Source of the DNA: Coleofasciculus sp937127375
GTDB taxonomy: Bacteria; Cyanobacteriota; Cyanobacteriia; Cyanobacteriales; Coleofasciculaceae
Assembly: GCA_040218875.1 (NCBI GenBank)
Contig: JAVJQP010000050.1
Length of the DNA stretch: 64,000 nt
Direction: 5' to 3' (one strand)
Of the stretch, positions 28,178 to 37,210 are shown in pieces. The notes under the pieces were generated by a model. The model saw nothing but the letters and a program-made list of their open reading frames with translations, was not told the origin of the DNA and did not search any database. The position numbers and the translations under genes were made by a program. How positions within the stretch are numbered: position 1 is the stretch's first letter; each line of letters begins with the position of its first letter.

Positions 28178-29122
28178 ATGCTTATCACCGTTACCATACC
28201 CACCTATCGCCGTCTGCCAGACCTAAAACGCTGTCTGGAGGCGCTGCAAAAGCAAACCCGACCCGCCAATCAAGTCTTGGTGATTATTCGTGACACAGAT
28301 ACAGAAACCTGGCAATTCTTTGAAACCTTTGACCCTAACGTTCTGCCACTGCGTACTGTAAAGGTAAAAGTGCCAGGAGTGGTGGCGGCAATGAATGCAG
28401 GTTTGGATGTTGCCCAGGGAGATATCATTGCCTTTACCGATGACGATGCGGCTCCCCATACCGATTGGTTGGCACGAATTGAACATCATTTTCTGTCTGA
28501 TCCGCGCATTGGTGGTGTCGGGGGACGCGACATGATTTATTACCACGGTGAACTATGGACGACTGAAACTAAGCAGATTGTTGGTCGCCTGCAATGGTTT
28601 GGACGCTTAATTGGCAATCATCATCTTGGTATCGGTACCGCCCGAGACGTTGATGTTTTTAAGGGAGTTAACATGAGTTTTCGCCAGAGTGCAATTAAAG
28701 CATTACGCTTTGAAAAAAGAATGCGTGGTACAGGAGCGCAGGTAGACTTTGAAATTCCCTTTTGTTTGGCATTAAAACGAAATGGCTGGAAGTTAATTTA
28801 CGATCCCAATGTTGTCGTCAATCACTATCCAGCACCGCGTTTTGACGAAGACCAACGCCATCAATTTAATCCCATTGCCTTAACTAATGCTGTCCATAAT
28901 GAAACCTTAGCGTTGTTAGAACATTTACCACGTTTACAGCGGATTATTTTTATAGTGTGGGCAATTTTAGTGGGAACCCGCAAGTATCCCGGTTTTGTGC
29001 AATGGTTGCGATTTTTACCCAGTCAAGGTTCTTTAGCCGGACAACAATGGTTAGCGTCTATACAAGGACGATGGCAAGGGTGGTCAACCTGGAAAGAGTC
29101 AAGGATGAGCAAGAATGTCTAG
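28178..29122 (+). CDS. GT2 glycosyltransferase
   Basis: An inverting GT-A transferase. It opens with LITVTIPTYRRLPDLKRCLEAL and has a DDD-type metal site in AFTDDDAAPHTDW (near residues 88-95). The conserved GGRD and the catalytic-side GTGAQVDFEIPFCL (an ED/EIP-like base region) are present. A hydrophobic stretch near 258-275 could be a membrane-associated tail. 314 residues. It is followed by a decayed sulfotransferase. Confidence 0.87.
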   Translation: MLITVTIPTYRRLPDLKRCLEALQKQTRPANQVLVIIRDTDTETWQFFETFDPNVLPLRTVKVKVPGVVAAMNAGLDVAQGDIIAFTDDDAAPHTDWLARIEHHFLSDPRIGGVGGRDMIYYHGELWTTETKQIVGRLQWFGRLIGNHHLGIGTARDVDVFKGVNMSFRQSAIKALRFEKRMRGTGAQVDFEIPFCLALKRNGWKLIYDPNVVVNHYPAPRFDEDQRHQFNPIALTNAVHNETLALLEHLPRLQRIIFIVWAILVGTRKYPGFVQWLRFLPSQGSLAGQQWLASIQGRWQGWSTWKESRMSKNV

Positions 29123-29180
29123 AGATTGAGCCTGTTTGAAGAAGTTGAGAAAATAAATCAATCAATACACCTTATCACTC

Positions 29181-29472
29181 ATGAACAAACCAGATTTTTT
29201 TATTGTCGGCGCACCGAAATGTGGAACAACCTCCCTTTGTAAATACCTGGATCAACACCCAGACGTTTTTATATCCAAATTCAAATAACCTAACCAATTT
29301 AGTTATGATTTGATCGAAAAACCGATAGATATCTCAAGTAAAAAACATGGCTTTATTTCGCGCTTATAAAAGAACTATAAGAACAATTTTCAGAGCAGGT
29401 AGAGTATTTTCAGAAGTAGAACAACTCAGTACTCTGATTGGACATGACCTAACTCACTGGAACCATCGTTAA
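29181..29472 (+). pseudogene. Sulfotransferase remnant (both ends kept, core deleted)
   Basis: 29181 begins an ORF MNKPDFFIVGAPKCGTTSL..KYLDQHPDVF, a clean sulfotransferase PAPS loop. It stops at a TAA where relatives have a Glu codon before Pro, and the next residues PNQF continue the alignment. A second short ORF (29347-29472) ends VEQLSTLIGHDLTHW, matching the family C-terminus (IEKLQALIQRDLSAW in copy 4). About 600 bp of core are missing. Nonsense mutation plus internal deletion make it non-functional. Confidence 0.85.
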
Positions 29473-29510
29473 ATCAAAACCTTGAACTGCTTTGACTGGG
29501 GAGATATTCA

Positions 29511-30932
29511 GTGAGCGATAGACCACTACCTGCAAGTTTTCGCCTGGAGTTGCAACCCGCGCCCGCTTGGACAGCTATCTTAGCACTTGTCTTCTTCTGT
29601 GCGCTGTGTATTCTAGCAGGTGCTGGCAAGATACTAAACCTTGCTTTTCCAGTGGGGGCTTTCGCCGTCGGCTTGTTCCTATATTTTCGCTATCCAGTCC
29701 TTTACATTGGTTTTAGTTGGTGGATGTGGTTTTTGACACCTTTTGTCCGTCGCTTAGCCGATTATCGGAGTGGCTTTAGCAATCCCAGCCCGATTCTGTT
29801 AGCCCCTTTCCTGGTTACGTTAATTACTCTAACAACCCTTTGGCAAAATCTTCCCAAAACCCATCGCCAAGGTAGCTTACCTTTTGTTCTTTCAAGTGTC
29901 GGTGTATTCTATAGCTTTTGCGTGGGATTTATTTCAAAGACTCCCGTTGCGGCTTGCCTCGCCTTGTTGGAGTGGCTAGCACCAATCTTGTTAGGATATC
30001 ACTTATTTTTGAATTGGCGCAATTACCCCGATTACCGCCAAAATATTCAGCGCGTTTTTGTCTGGGGTGTATTGGTGATGGGAGTGTATGGAATCATACA
30101 GTATGTGATCGTACCGGAGTGGGATCGATTTTGGTTGATTAATTCAGGGTTGGCAACTTCTGGCACTCCTGAACCTTTTGGATTCCGGGTGTGGAGTACA
30201 CTCAATTCTACCGAACCTTTTGCCGCGATGATGGCAGCAGGTTTGCTACTGTTATTAAGTAATCATCAACAAAAATTTTTAAAGGTGCTGGCTTCAGTCG
30301 CTGGTTATTCAGGTTTATTGCTCACCTTTGCCCGTTCGAGTTGGTTGGGTTGGCTGGCAGGATTACTGACGCTGATCAGTTCTCTGAAGCCAAAGCAGCG
30401 CATCCGTTTAATCATTACCCTTTTGGCGATTCTAATTCTGGTTATTCCTTTATCGACGCTAGAACCCTTCTCCGAAAAAATCAGTGAGCGATTGGAAACC
30501 TTTTCCAGCCTTGGAGATGACAATAGTTTTCAGAACAGACAGGCTTATTTTAAAATGGTATTTGGAGATGCACTGAGCAGTGTTGTGGGTTTGGGAATCG
30601 GTGGCGTAGCGACGGATAACTCGATTTTAGTGATGCTTTTTCAGTTGGGTTGGATTGGCACAATTTTTTATATGGGAGGAATGAGCTTACTTATTTTTAG
30701 TTTGTTTCAAAGTTCTGAAGTGGGTTTCGATCCCTTTGCTGTTGCGGCTCGTGCTGTTGTGGTTAGCGCTGTGGTTAGACTGCCGATCAATGTGCCAATG
30801 CTGGGCGTATCGGGTACAATACTTTGGGGGTTTTTAGGACTCGGTCTAGCCGCTCATCAGTATCACCACCATCAACGTAAAATCAACTTGAAAGAGTCCT
30901 TGCCGCCAAATAAAATAAATTTATTGAAATAA
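29511..30932 (+). CDS. O-antigen polymerase/ligase-like membrane protein (Wzy-type)
   Basis: A 473-residue protein with about ten to twelve hydrophobic helices and the large periplasmic loop typical of the Wzy_C/O-antigen ligase family (near residues 200-240, GFRVWSTLNSTEPFAAMMAAG). In the Wzx/Wzy pathway it polymerises lipid-linked repeat units at the outer leaflet of the plasma membrane. GTG start (29511); no ATG nearby fits. It gives the EPS locus its polymerase and supports a Wzy-dependent route with the Wzc-like protein. Confidence 0.85.
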   Translation: MSDRPLPASFRLELQPAPAWTAILALVFFCALCILAGAGKILNLAFPVGAFAVGLFLYFRYPVLYIGFSWWMWFLTPFVRRLADYRSGFSNPSPILLAPFLVTLITLTTLWQNLPKTHRQGSLPFVLSSVGVFYSFCVGFISKTPVAACLALLEWLAPILLGYHLFLNWRNYPDYRQNIQRVFVWGVLVMGVYGIIQYVIVPEWDRFWLINSGLATSGTPEPFGFRVWSTLNSTEPFAAMMAAGLLLLLSNHQQKFLKVLASVAGYSGLLLTFARSSWLGWLAGLLTLISSLKPKQRIRLIITLLAILILVIPLSTLEPFSEKISERLETFSSLGDDNSFQNRQAYFKMVFGDALSSVVGLGIGGVATDNSILVMLFQLGWIGTIFYMGGMSLLIFSLFQSSEVGFDPFAVAARAVVVSAVVRLPINVPMLGVSGTILWGFLGLGLAAHQYHHHQRKINLKESLPPNKINLLK

Positions 30933-30963
30933 GCTTATTTTAAAATTAAACTGGAGGTTGATA

Positions 30964-31818
30964 ATGTCAGTTGAAAAACCTATTTTTATTCTCGGCGCTC
31001 CCCGTTCAGGAACAACGTGGTTAGGCAAAGCCTTCGACCAACATCCTGACCTCGCTTGCTGGGCAGAAATTAGTAACATTTGGATGTGGGGCAATACCCA
31101 TAAAACAAATGATCAGCTCACCGAAAACGATCTAAATCCAAAAATTAAAGGTTATATTCAAAAAAGATTCGCTGAATACCTGGAAAAATATCACAAAAAA
31201 CGAATTTGCGATAAGACGCCTAGGAATTGTCTACGCATTTCTTTTATACAGGCAGTCTTCCCGGATGCCAAAATTATTATGGTACTCCGGGATGGTCGTT
31301 CCGTAATTAATTCCACGAAAAAAGAATTGAATCGCCCCAAGAGTGTCCCTTGGAAGGAAGCCTATTCTCGACTCAAAGAAGTCCCAGTTTGGGAATGGTC
31401 GGTATTTCTGCCCCGGATCACATCTCGTCTCAAAAGAATGCTGGGTATTCCATTAGACTACTGGGGTGCAAAACCCCCAGGATGGCAAGAATGGGTTACC
31501 CAATATTCCCGTGAAGCATTGCTGGCAAAACAGTGGTCTGAAACAATGGAAATAGCGATTGCTGAAGGCAGAAAATTGCGTCCAGAAAATTATCTAGAAA
31601 TACGCTATGAGGACTTGGTCAGTTCGCCGCAGGAGAAAATTCAGGAAATTGCGAATTTTGCTGAACTCGATTCTCCTGAGCCGATCATTAATTATGCCAG
31701 GTCAACTGCTGACCCATCGCGAACGAATAAGTGGAAAGATTCATTAGATCCAAACATACTTCAAGAGATCAAGGAAATCATGGAACCAACAATGTCTAAA
31801 CTGGGATATCCCTGGTAA
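30964..31818 (+). CDS. Sulfotransferase 5 (divergent)
   Basis: A sulfotransferase with PAPS loop ILGAPRSGTTWLGKAF and 3'-phosphate motif VLRDGRSVINSTKKEL. The GAPRSGTT form groups with the LGCPRSGTT copy at 25083 rather than with the AAKAGT copies. The start at 30964 is supported by GGAGG at 30953-30957; the TTG at 30958 is the alternative. About 284 residues. Only 4 bp separate its stop from the next gene. Confidence 0.87.
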   Translation: MSVEKPIFILGAPRSGTTWLGKAFDQHPDLACWAEISNIWMWGNTHKTNDQLTENDLNPKIKGYIQKRFAEYLEKYHKKRICDKTPRNCLRISFIQAVFPDAKIIMVLRDGRSVINSTKKELNRPKSVPWKEAYSRLKEVPVWEWSVFLPRITSRLKRMLGIPLDYWGAKPPGWQEWVTQYSREALLAKQWSETMEIAIAEGRKLRPENYLEIRYEDLVSSPQEKIQEIANFAELDSPEPIINYARSTADPSRTNKWKDSLDPNILQEIKEIMEPTMSKLGYPW

Positions 31819-31822
31819 AATT

Positions 31823-32872
31823 ATGATTTCTAACCAGTACTATGTCTGCTCCAAAAATCGAGAACCCATTGCTTGGAATCCTTGGCAAGAAGACTGCCAT
31901 ATCGTGCCTGAGTGTGCTTATTTTGGTAAGGTCTTTCAGGCGATGGAGAAGAAGTTGCAGGTACAGGGTTTAACCTTTTACCTTACCTGGGATATCTCTA
32001 AGCTGCCATCATACGGACAAAATGTGGTCGCTGTTGTCCAGGGGGATGAGTGGTGTCGCATTCCCCGCTATTTTCATCAGGTACGTGCTGTCTTTAAATG
32101 CTACGGTACGCGCCGTAGTCTAGGATGTAATCCCTTGCTCAACCCATCCTACGTCAATATTCTCACCCTCGGTCAATTTATGCTGATCTCGGTAGCACGT
32201 TTACCGGGTTTGCTCAATTATGGGTTTCAGGTGATTAAAAATTTACCTTCATCTCTGGCTAAGGTTCCACCGATTTATGATATCCCTCTCGGTTACTATA
32301 AACAATTGAAGTTGCCGATTAAAGATATCCATGAACGGTGTTATACTGTATTTTTTGCTGGCAGTTTAGCTCAAAAAAAGTATAGTAAAAAATCATTAAA
32401 ATATTGGCTAAAAGATCCAAAAATTGTGTCTCGACAAAAAATGCTTGCGGTAATCGAGTCTCTTACGGATAAATACCCACACTTAAAATTTGAATTGTCA
32501 ATTACACGGGGGTTCCATGCCACAACGGAGCAAGATGCCAGCAGCTATTCGGAGAAAATGATGGATACTAAAATATGTTTGGTTCCTAGAGGAACGTCTT
32601 TTGAAACCTATCGTTTCTTTGAGGCACTTAGATATGGTTGTGTTGTCATCACTGAAGCGTTACCTTCACGATGGTTTTATAATGGAGCGCCGACGATTCA
32701 GATTCAAGATTGGAGTGAGCTAGAGGCGGTATTGGAAAAGCTGACCAACGACCCATCCTTAATCCAGATGTTACATCACGAAGCATTGAACTGGTGGCAA
32801 ACTAAATGTTCAGAAACAGTTGTGGGTCAGTATATTGCGGAAACGTTAAATCTCGGCGATTCCCCTTTATGA
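31823..32872 (+). CDS. Exostosin-like (GT47-type) glycosyltransferase
   Basis: A 349-residue protein whose C-terminal third carries the exostosin-type donor region: TKICLVPRGTSFETYRFFEALRYGCVVI, then an ITEALPSRWFY segment. Exostosin relatives transfer uronic acid or other sugars in glycosaminoglycan-like chains, which would fit a sulfated polysaccharide; that link is inference. The start follows the sulfotransferase by 4 bp. Its 3' end is partly duplicated at 32996-33045. Confidence 0.8.
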   Translation: MISNQYYVCSKNREPIAWNPWQEDCHIVPECAYFGKVFQAMEKKLQVQGLTFYLTWDISKLPSYGQNVVAVVQGDEWCRIPRYFHQVRAVFKCYGTRRSLGCNPLLNPSYVNILTLGQFMLISVARLPGLLNYGFQVIKNLPSSLAKVPPIYDIPLGYYKQLKLPIKDIHERCYTVFFAGSLAQKKYSKKSLKYWLKDPKIVSRQKMLAVIESLTDKYPHLKFELSITRGFHATTEQDASSYSEKMMDTKICLVPRGTSFETYRFFEALRYGCVVITEALPSRWFYNGAPTIQIQDWSELEAVLEKLTNDPSLIQMLHHEALNWWQTKCSETVVGQYIAETLNLGDSPL

Positions 32873-32922
32873 AGCTTTCATGACATTCTACCTATTGGAA
32901 CAAATATAAACAGCTTAACCCT

Positions 32923-32984
32923 GTGGTGGGCAAGAGCAACGAACAATAATATAAGGCTGTAAAGGTTTATAACTCTTGCCCACC
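32923..32984. repeat. Palindromic foldback repeat (GGTGGGCAAGAG arms)
   Basis: GGTGGGCAAGAG (32925-32936) pairs perfectly with CTCTTGCCCACC (32973-32984) around a 36-bp core. It lies between the two copies of the duplicated GT47 tail. Similar GTGGG-type foldbacks are common cyanobacterial interspersed repeats. Confidence 0.75.
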
Positions 32985-32995
32985 CTACGTCAAAT

Positions 32996-33045
32996 CTAAA
33001 TGTTCAGAAACAGGGGTGGGTCAGTACATGGCTGAAACGTTAAAT
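32996..33045 (+). repeat. Duplicated 3' tail of the GT47-like gene
   Basis: Matches 32802-32851 over 50 bp with few changes (CTAAATGTTCAGAAACAG shared exactly), 194 bp downstream of the original. It is a non-functional fragment, and the ATG of the longest reading of the next gene lies at its end. Confidence 0.85.
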
Positions 33046-33082
33046 GGAACCTAATCTGATTCGGAGTCTGGCACAAATTACT

Positions 33083-34231
33083 ATGAGTAACCCTACGGCA
33101 AAATCTGCCTACATTCTCTGCGTCGGTAATGGCTGGTTACCCAAAATGCCAGGTGGACTCGATCGCTATGTCTACGAACTAACCCACAACCTCGCTGCTG
33201 GACAGGATACAGTGGAATTGTGCGGTGTGGGACTCCCACCAACTCCAGCCAACTCACCCCTAAAACTAACCAACTTTGCTGAACCTGATAGTCCCTTGTG
33301 GCAAAGGCTGTGGTCAACTCGCCGCCAATTTTTAAACCGACAAGCGCCGCCCCCGGATGCAATTAACTTACATTTTGCTCTTTACAGTTTGCCTCTGTTA
33401 TCCATCTTCCCCGAAAAGGTACCAATTATCTTCACCTTTCACGGTCCTTGGGCAATGGAGAGTCATCTGGCAGGTAGCAACAATCTAGCGGTATTCGTCA
33501 AGCGGTGGATGGAACAGCGGGTTTATAATCGGTGCGATCGCTTCATTGTCCTCAGTCACGCCTTTGGTACAATTTTGCACCAATACTACCAGATTCCTTG
33601 GCACAAAATTCACATCATTCCCGGTGGTGTTGATACCCATCGATTTCAAGCCAATTTATCCCGTCAACAGGCGCGAGAACACTTCAACTGGCATCCAGAT
33701 CGGATGATTTTGTTTACTCCCCGTCGCCTGGTTCAGCGCATGGGAATTGATATCCTCTTAACTGCCCTAGCTAAAATAACATCCAAGATACCCGATGTGT
33801 GGTTAGCGATCGCGGGCAAAGGAACCCTCCGAGAATCCTTGGAAAAACAAGCCACAGAATTAGGACTGCAAAACCACGTTAAATTCTTAGGGTTTTTACC
33901 CGATGAGCTTTTACCCATCGCCTATCAAGCCGCTGACTTGACCGTGATTCCCAGTCAGTCTCTGGAAGGATTTGGCTTAATTGTACTGGAATCTCTGGCA
34001 TCGGGTACCCCAGTTCTGTGTACGCCTGTGGGGGGAATGCCAGAAATCGTAGCGCCGTTCTCTCCTGAACTAATCACAGACTCAGCCGATGAAGACGCGA
34101 TCGCTCAAAAATTACAAGCATTACTAACCGGAGACATCTCGATGCCTTCTCGAACCGCTTGTCAGAACTATGCTTGCCACAATTTTAACTGGCATGACAT
34201 TGCCCAGCAGGTGCGTGAAGTTCTGCTGTAA
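33083..34231 (+). CDS. GT4 glycosyltransferase
   Basis: A GT-B transferase with acceptor loop GGLDRYVYEL near the N-terminus, GPWAMES mid-protein, HIIPGGVDTHRF linker and E-x7-E motif EGFGLIVLES. I place the start at 33083 (382 residues) because the upstream in-frame ATG at 33044 sits in duplicated non-coding debris. No strong ribosome-binding site marks either one. Presumed role: a sugar transfer in EPS repeat-unit assembly. Confidence 0.85.
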   Translation: MSNPTAKSAYILCVGNGWLPKMPGGLDRYVYELTHNLAAGQDTVELCGVGLPPTPANSPLKLTNFAEPDSPLWQRLWSTRRQFLNRQAPPPDAINLHFALYSLPLLSIFPEKVPIIFTFHGPWAMESHLAGSNNLAVFVKRWMEQRVYNRCDRFIVLSHAFGTILHQYYQIPWHKIHIIPGGVDTHRFQANLSRQQAREHFNWHPDRMILFTPRRLVQRMGIDILLTALAKITSKIPDVWLAIAGKGTLRESLEKQATELGLQNHVKFLGFLPDELLPIAYQAADLTVIPSQSLEGFGLIVLESLASGTPVLCTPVGGMPEIVAPFSPELITDSADEDAIAQKLQALLTGDISMPSRTACQNYACHNFNWHDIAQQVREVLL

Positions 34232-34461
34232 GTAGGTGGACATAATTAACGTGAACGGTGAAGATCGTTATTCGTCATTTGTCATTTGTCATACTCGCTT
34301 TCATCGAGAAGCAAGCTAAGTCATTTGTAAGGGTTTGAGCCTTGTTTGCAAAACTTAGTACAGTGTTGTTTTCTTTTTATCCTGACTGCCAAAATTATTG
34401 ATCGACTGAACTTAACAAAATAAAGAAGACTATCGCATGGTAAAAATTATTCTCTATTTGT

Positions 34462-34743
34462 ATGGAACAAGTTGTCCCCCAAGACTACTGGAAATCTTGT
34501 CCAGGTTCATCGGGTACAGTGCTATTCGTTGACTCAGCGCACATTTTCCATCGGGGTCAAGTGCCTATAGGCTCAGATCGACTGTCTATATTTTTTGACT
34601 ATACCTCTAGAATGCCTAAATACCCCTATTATTGCAAAACTGATTTTTCTATTCAGCAATTAATAGCGCTTTCTCACCCTTTATGTTCCCACAAAAAAGA
34701 CTGTATTTTTTGGAATACTAAGCTAATCAGAGACTCTCTTTAA
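34462..34743 (+). pseudogene. C-terminal fragment of a PhyH-like 2-oxoglutarate oxygenase
   Basis: The 93-residue ORF contains GSSGTVLFVDSAHIFHRGQVP and RLSIFFDYTSR. These match the last strand region of phytanoyl-CoA-dioxygenase-like enzymes: the distal Fe-binding His and the 2-oxoglutarate-binding Arg. The proximal HxD half is missing and no upstream continuation is visible. I therefore read it as the remnant of a larger gene, although expression of the fragment is possible. Confidence 0.55.
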
Positions 34744-34768
34744 AATAGAAATATTTCTCATCTAAATC

Positions 34769-35926
34769 ATGAAAATCTTATTTTTAGACCAGAGTGGCAA
34801 ATTAGGGGGAGCTGAACTCTCCCTAACAGATTTAGCAAAACCTTATCGACATCACTGTTTAGTGGGTTTATTTGCCGACGGAACCTTCAGGGAGTTATTA
34901 GAACACCAGCAAATTCCTGTCCAAGTTCTCACTACTGAACCCATTCGAGTGAAAAAAGATAGTGGAATTTTTCAAAGCTTAGAGAGTATGAATTCTCTGG
35001 TGCCACTGATCATCAAGGTTACCCAAATAGCCCGCGATTACCAACTCATTTACGCTAATACCCAAAAAGCCCTAGTTGTTGGTGCATTCGCCAGCCTTTT
35101 TAGCCATCGTCCTTTAGTTTATCACCTCCATGATATTCTTTCTCCCGATCACTTCAGCCTGACTAACCGTCGTATTGCTGTAACCTTAACCAATCGCTTG
35201 GCATCGTTGGTTATTACCAATTCCCAAGCCACTCAAACCGCATTTATTGCAGCGGGAGGACGCTCAGAATTGACGAAAGTTGTCTATAACGGCTTTGAAC
35301 TCAACTCTTACAAAACTCAGGCGAATGACCCCAATCACATCAGAAAAAAACTCGGATTAGATGGGCAATTTATTGTCGGTCATTTCAGCCGTTTGTCTCC
35401 CTGGAAAGGACAGCATATTTTACTGGAAGCCTTGACACAATGTTCCCCAGAGGTAAGTGCTATTTTAGTGGGTGATGCCCTATTCGGCGAACAAAACTAT
35501 GTCCAACATTTACACCAACAGGTTGCCGAATTAGGACTAAAAGAACGAGTTCAGTTTTTAGGGTTTCGTTCAGATATCGTCCCTCTAATGAAAGCCTGTG
35601 ACTTAATCGCTCATACCTCAACAGCACCAGAACCTTTCGGGCGAGTGATTGTCGAAGCCATGCTCTGTGAACGCCCGATTGTTGCGGCGGCAGGGGGCGG
35701 TGTTATTGAACTCATTGAAGCCGAGAAAACCGGATGGTTATTCTCTCCAAATAATTCCCCGCAACTGGCTCAAATTATCACCACCTGTCGTAATCAGCCT
35801 GAACGAGCAGCAACGATGGCTCGGCAAGCCCAGAGTCAAGCTAGTCAACGTTTCAATCTCAACACCGTCAACCAGCAGATTGCTCAGCTACTCGACCGGG
35901 TTATCTTTACTCAATCTTTAAATTAA
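34769..35926 (+). CDS. GT4 glycosyltransferase
   Basis: The last glycosyltransferase of the EPS locus, 385 residues. The N-terminal loop is LDQSGKLGGAELSL, the mid-segment VVYNGFEL, and the donor motif PEPFGRVIVEA (E-x7-E). The closest visible relatives are capsule GT4 enzymes. It starts 25 bp after the oxygenase remnant. AT-rich DNA follows, and the locus appears to end here. Confidence 0.87.
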   Translation: MKILFLDQSGKLGGAELSLTDLAKPYRHHCLVGLFADGTFRELLEHQQIPVQVLTTEPIRVKKDSGIFQSLESMNSLVPLIIKVTQIARDYQLIYANTQKALVVGAFASLFSHRPLVYHLHDILSPDHFSLTNRRIAVTLTNRLASLVITNSQATQTAFIAAGGRSELTKVVYNGFELNSYKTQANDPNHIRKKLGLDGQFIVGHFSRLSPWKGQHILLEALTQCSPEVSAILVGDALFGEQNYVQHLHQQVAELGLKERVQFLGFRSDIVPLMKACDLIAHTSTAPEPFGRVIVEAMLCERPIVAAAGGGVIELIEAEKTGWLFSPNNSPQLAQIITTCRNQPERAATMARQAQSQASQRFNLNTVNQQIAQLLDRVIFTQSLN

Positions 35927-36022
35927 GCAGTGTCTTTGTAAAGCTAAGATGAATTTTTCGCCATCGGTGCTTATACCTGAAACTGGGTTCTGGATATTGG
36001 GATTAAAATAAATTATACTTTG

Positions 36023-36052
36023 TTGAAGTTATGTTAAAAAATCTTGTAATAT
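36023..36052 (+). promoter_or_regulatory. Possible promoter of the CUB/pentapeptide gene
   Basis: TTGAAG at 36023-36028 and TAATAT at 36047-36052, 18 bp apart, 43 bp before the GTG start. The hexamers are imperfect, so this is tentative. Confidence 0.35.
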
Positions 36053-36094
36053 CTCTTATAGTTATAGGATTCTAGTATTTAGAGGAAGCCATTT

Positions 36095-37081
36095 GTGAAT
36101 AAAACAAGGCAAACCATAGCAACCAGTACTGTTAGTGTTGGTATAGCACTAACCTTAACTTTACTGACCCCTAATTCCGCTGACGCCTTTAACCAAAAGG
36201 ATTTGGATCAGCTCCTAGAAACGAATGATTGCCGATTTTGTGACCTGAGAGATGCGGATCTGAGTGGTACTGAGCTAAGTGGCGCTATCCTCAGTGGTGC
36301 TGACTTAAGTGGTGCCAATTTAGCTGAGGCGAATCTGAGTGGTGCTAAACTGATTGATGCTCAACTGATTGGCACTAATCTCAGTGGTGCAAACTTGATT
36401 GGTGCTAATCTAATCAAGGCTTTGCTGAATAAGGCGAACCTATTGGATGCTGACTTGATGGGAGCTACCCTATTTTTAGCAGATCTCCAAGATGCTGATC
36501 TGATGGGCGCTAACTTGATGGACACTAACTGGATTTCTGCCGTAAACATTACTGAGAGTCAGCTTTCCTTTGCTCGGGAATTAAGCGGAATTACGTTACC
36601 CGAAGAGGGTAAACCCACGTTCTGCCAAGGAGAAGAAACCCTTAACGGAGCAACGGGTTCTCTAAGTTCCCAACATGGATTTCCCTTTGTCGAAAACTAT
36701 TCGACTTGCTCTTGGCTGATTCAAACCTCTGAGCAGATGAACGCTGTCGCCTTAGATATTCCTGATCTATCGTTAAATAATACGGTATTGGAAATTTTTG
36801 ATGGCAATAACTCGACCAACTTACTTGCCTCGATGACTGGAGAGGTTGATAGTGAAACCCTGATGTTTCCAGTCGAGTCTTTGTTGGTTCGTTACAGCGT
36901 CGATTTTTCGCCCAATACATCAGGCGTTGAACTTAGCTACGCCGGTATAGAGATTTCCAGTCCAGATCCGACAACATCTGTCCCGGAACCCAGTAGTGCG
37001 CTGGGATTCGGATTGTTAGCGTTATCCGGCTGGACGCAATGGAAACGCTTTGGTGCCAAACATAAAGATTTGAGCAATTAG
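36095..37081 (+). CDS. Pentapeptide-repeat / CUB-like / PEP-CTERM protein
   Basis: A signal peptide (residues 1-31, ending NSADA) is followed by about nineteen pentapeptide repeats of the A(D/N)LxG type (46-143). A CUB-like beta-sandwich comes next (about 172-290, FCQGEETLNGATGSL..CSWLI), and then a PEP-CTERM sorting tag (VPEPSSALGFGLLALSG..WKRF). GTG start. The protein should be exported and its tail cut by an exosortase-type enzyme, which is not in the window. PEP-CTERM proteins usually accompany EPS production, which fits its place right after the EPS locus. The combination of a pentapeptide helix with CUB is uncommon. Confidence 0.85.
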   Translation: MNKTRQTIATSTVSVGIALTLTLLTPNSADAFNQKDLDQLLETNDCRFCDLRDADLSGTELSGAILSGADLSGANLAEANLSGAKLIDAQLIGTNLSGANLIGANLIKALLNKANLLDADLMGATLFLADLQDADLMGANLMDTNWISAVNITESQLSFARELSGITLPEEGKPTFCQGEETLNGATGSLSSQHGFPFVENYSTCSWLIQTSEQMNAVALDIPDLSLNNTVLEIFDGNNSTNLLASMTGEVDSETLMFPVESLLVRYSVDFSPNTSGVELSYAGIEISSPDPTTSVPEPSSALGFGLLALSGWTQWKRFGAKHKDLSN

Positions 37082-37082
37082 G

Positions 37083-37210
37083 TAAGCTGTTCGGCATTTA
37101 AACCTTAATATCAATAATGGCGAAAGCCTTGTAGTGCGTTAAGCGAAGCCATGCCGCAGGCTTTGCATCTTGCTCGCTACTAATACCCAATTTAAATGCA
37201 TGACAGCTTA
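37083..37210. mobile_element. MITE-like element, copy 1 (128 bp)
   Basis: Ends TAAGCTGTTCGGCATTTAAA and TTTAAATGCATGACAGCTTA are 20-bp inverted repeats with three mismatches. The whole sequence reappears inverted at 60452-60554, with a 25-bp insertion here in the middle (AAGCGAAGCCATGCCGCAGG type). TA dinucleotides at both ends could be target duplications, as for IS630/mariner-type transposition. Confidence 0.85.
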
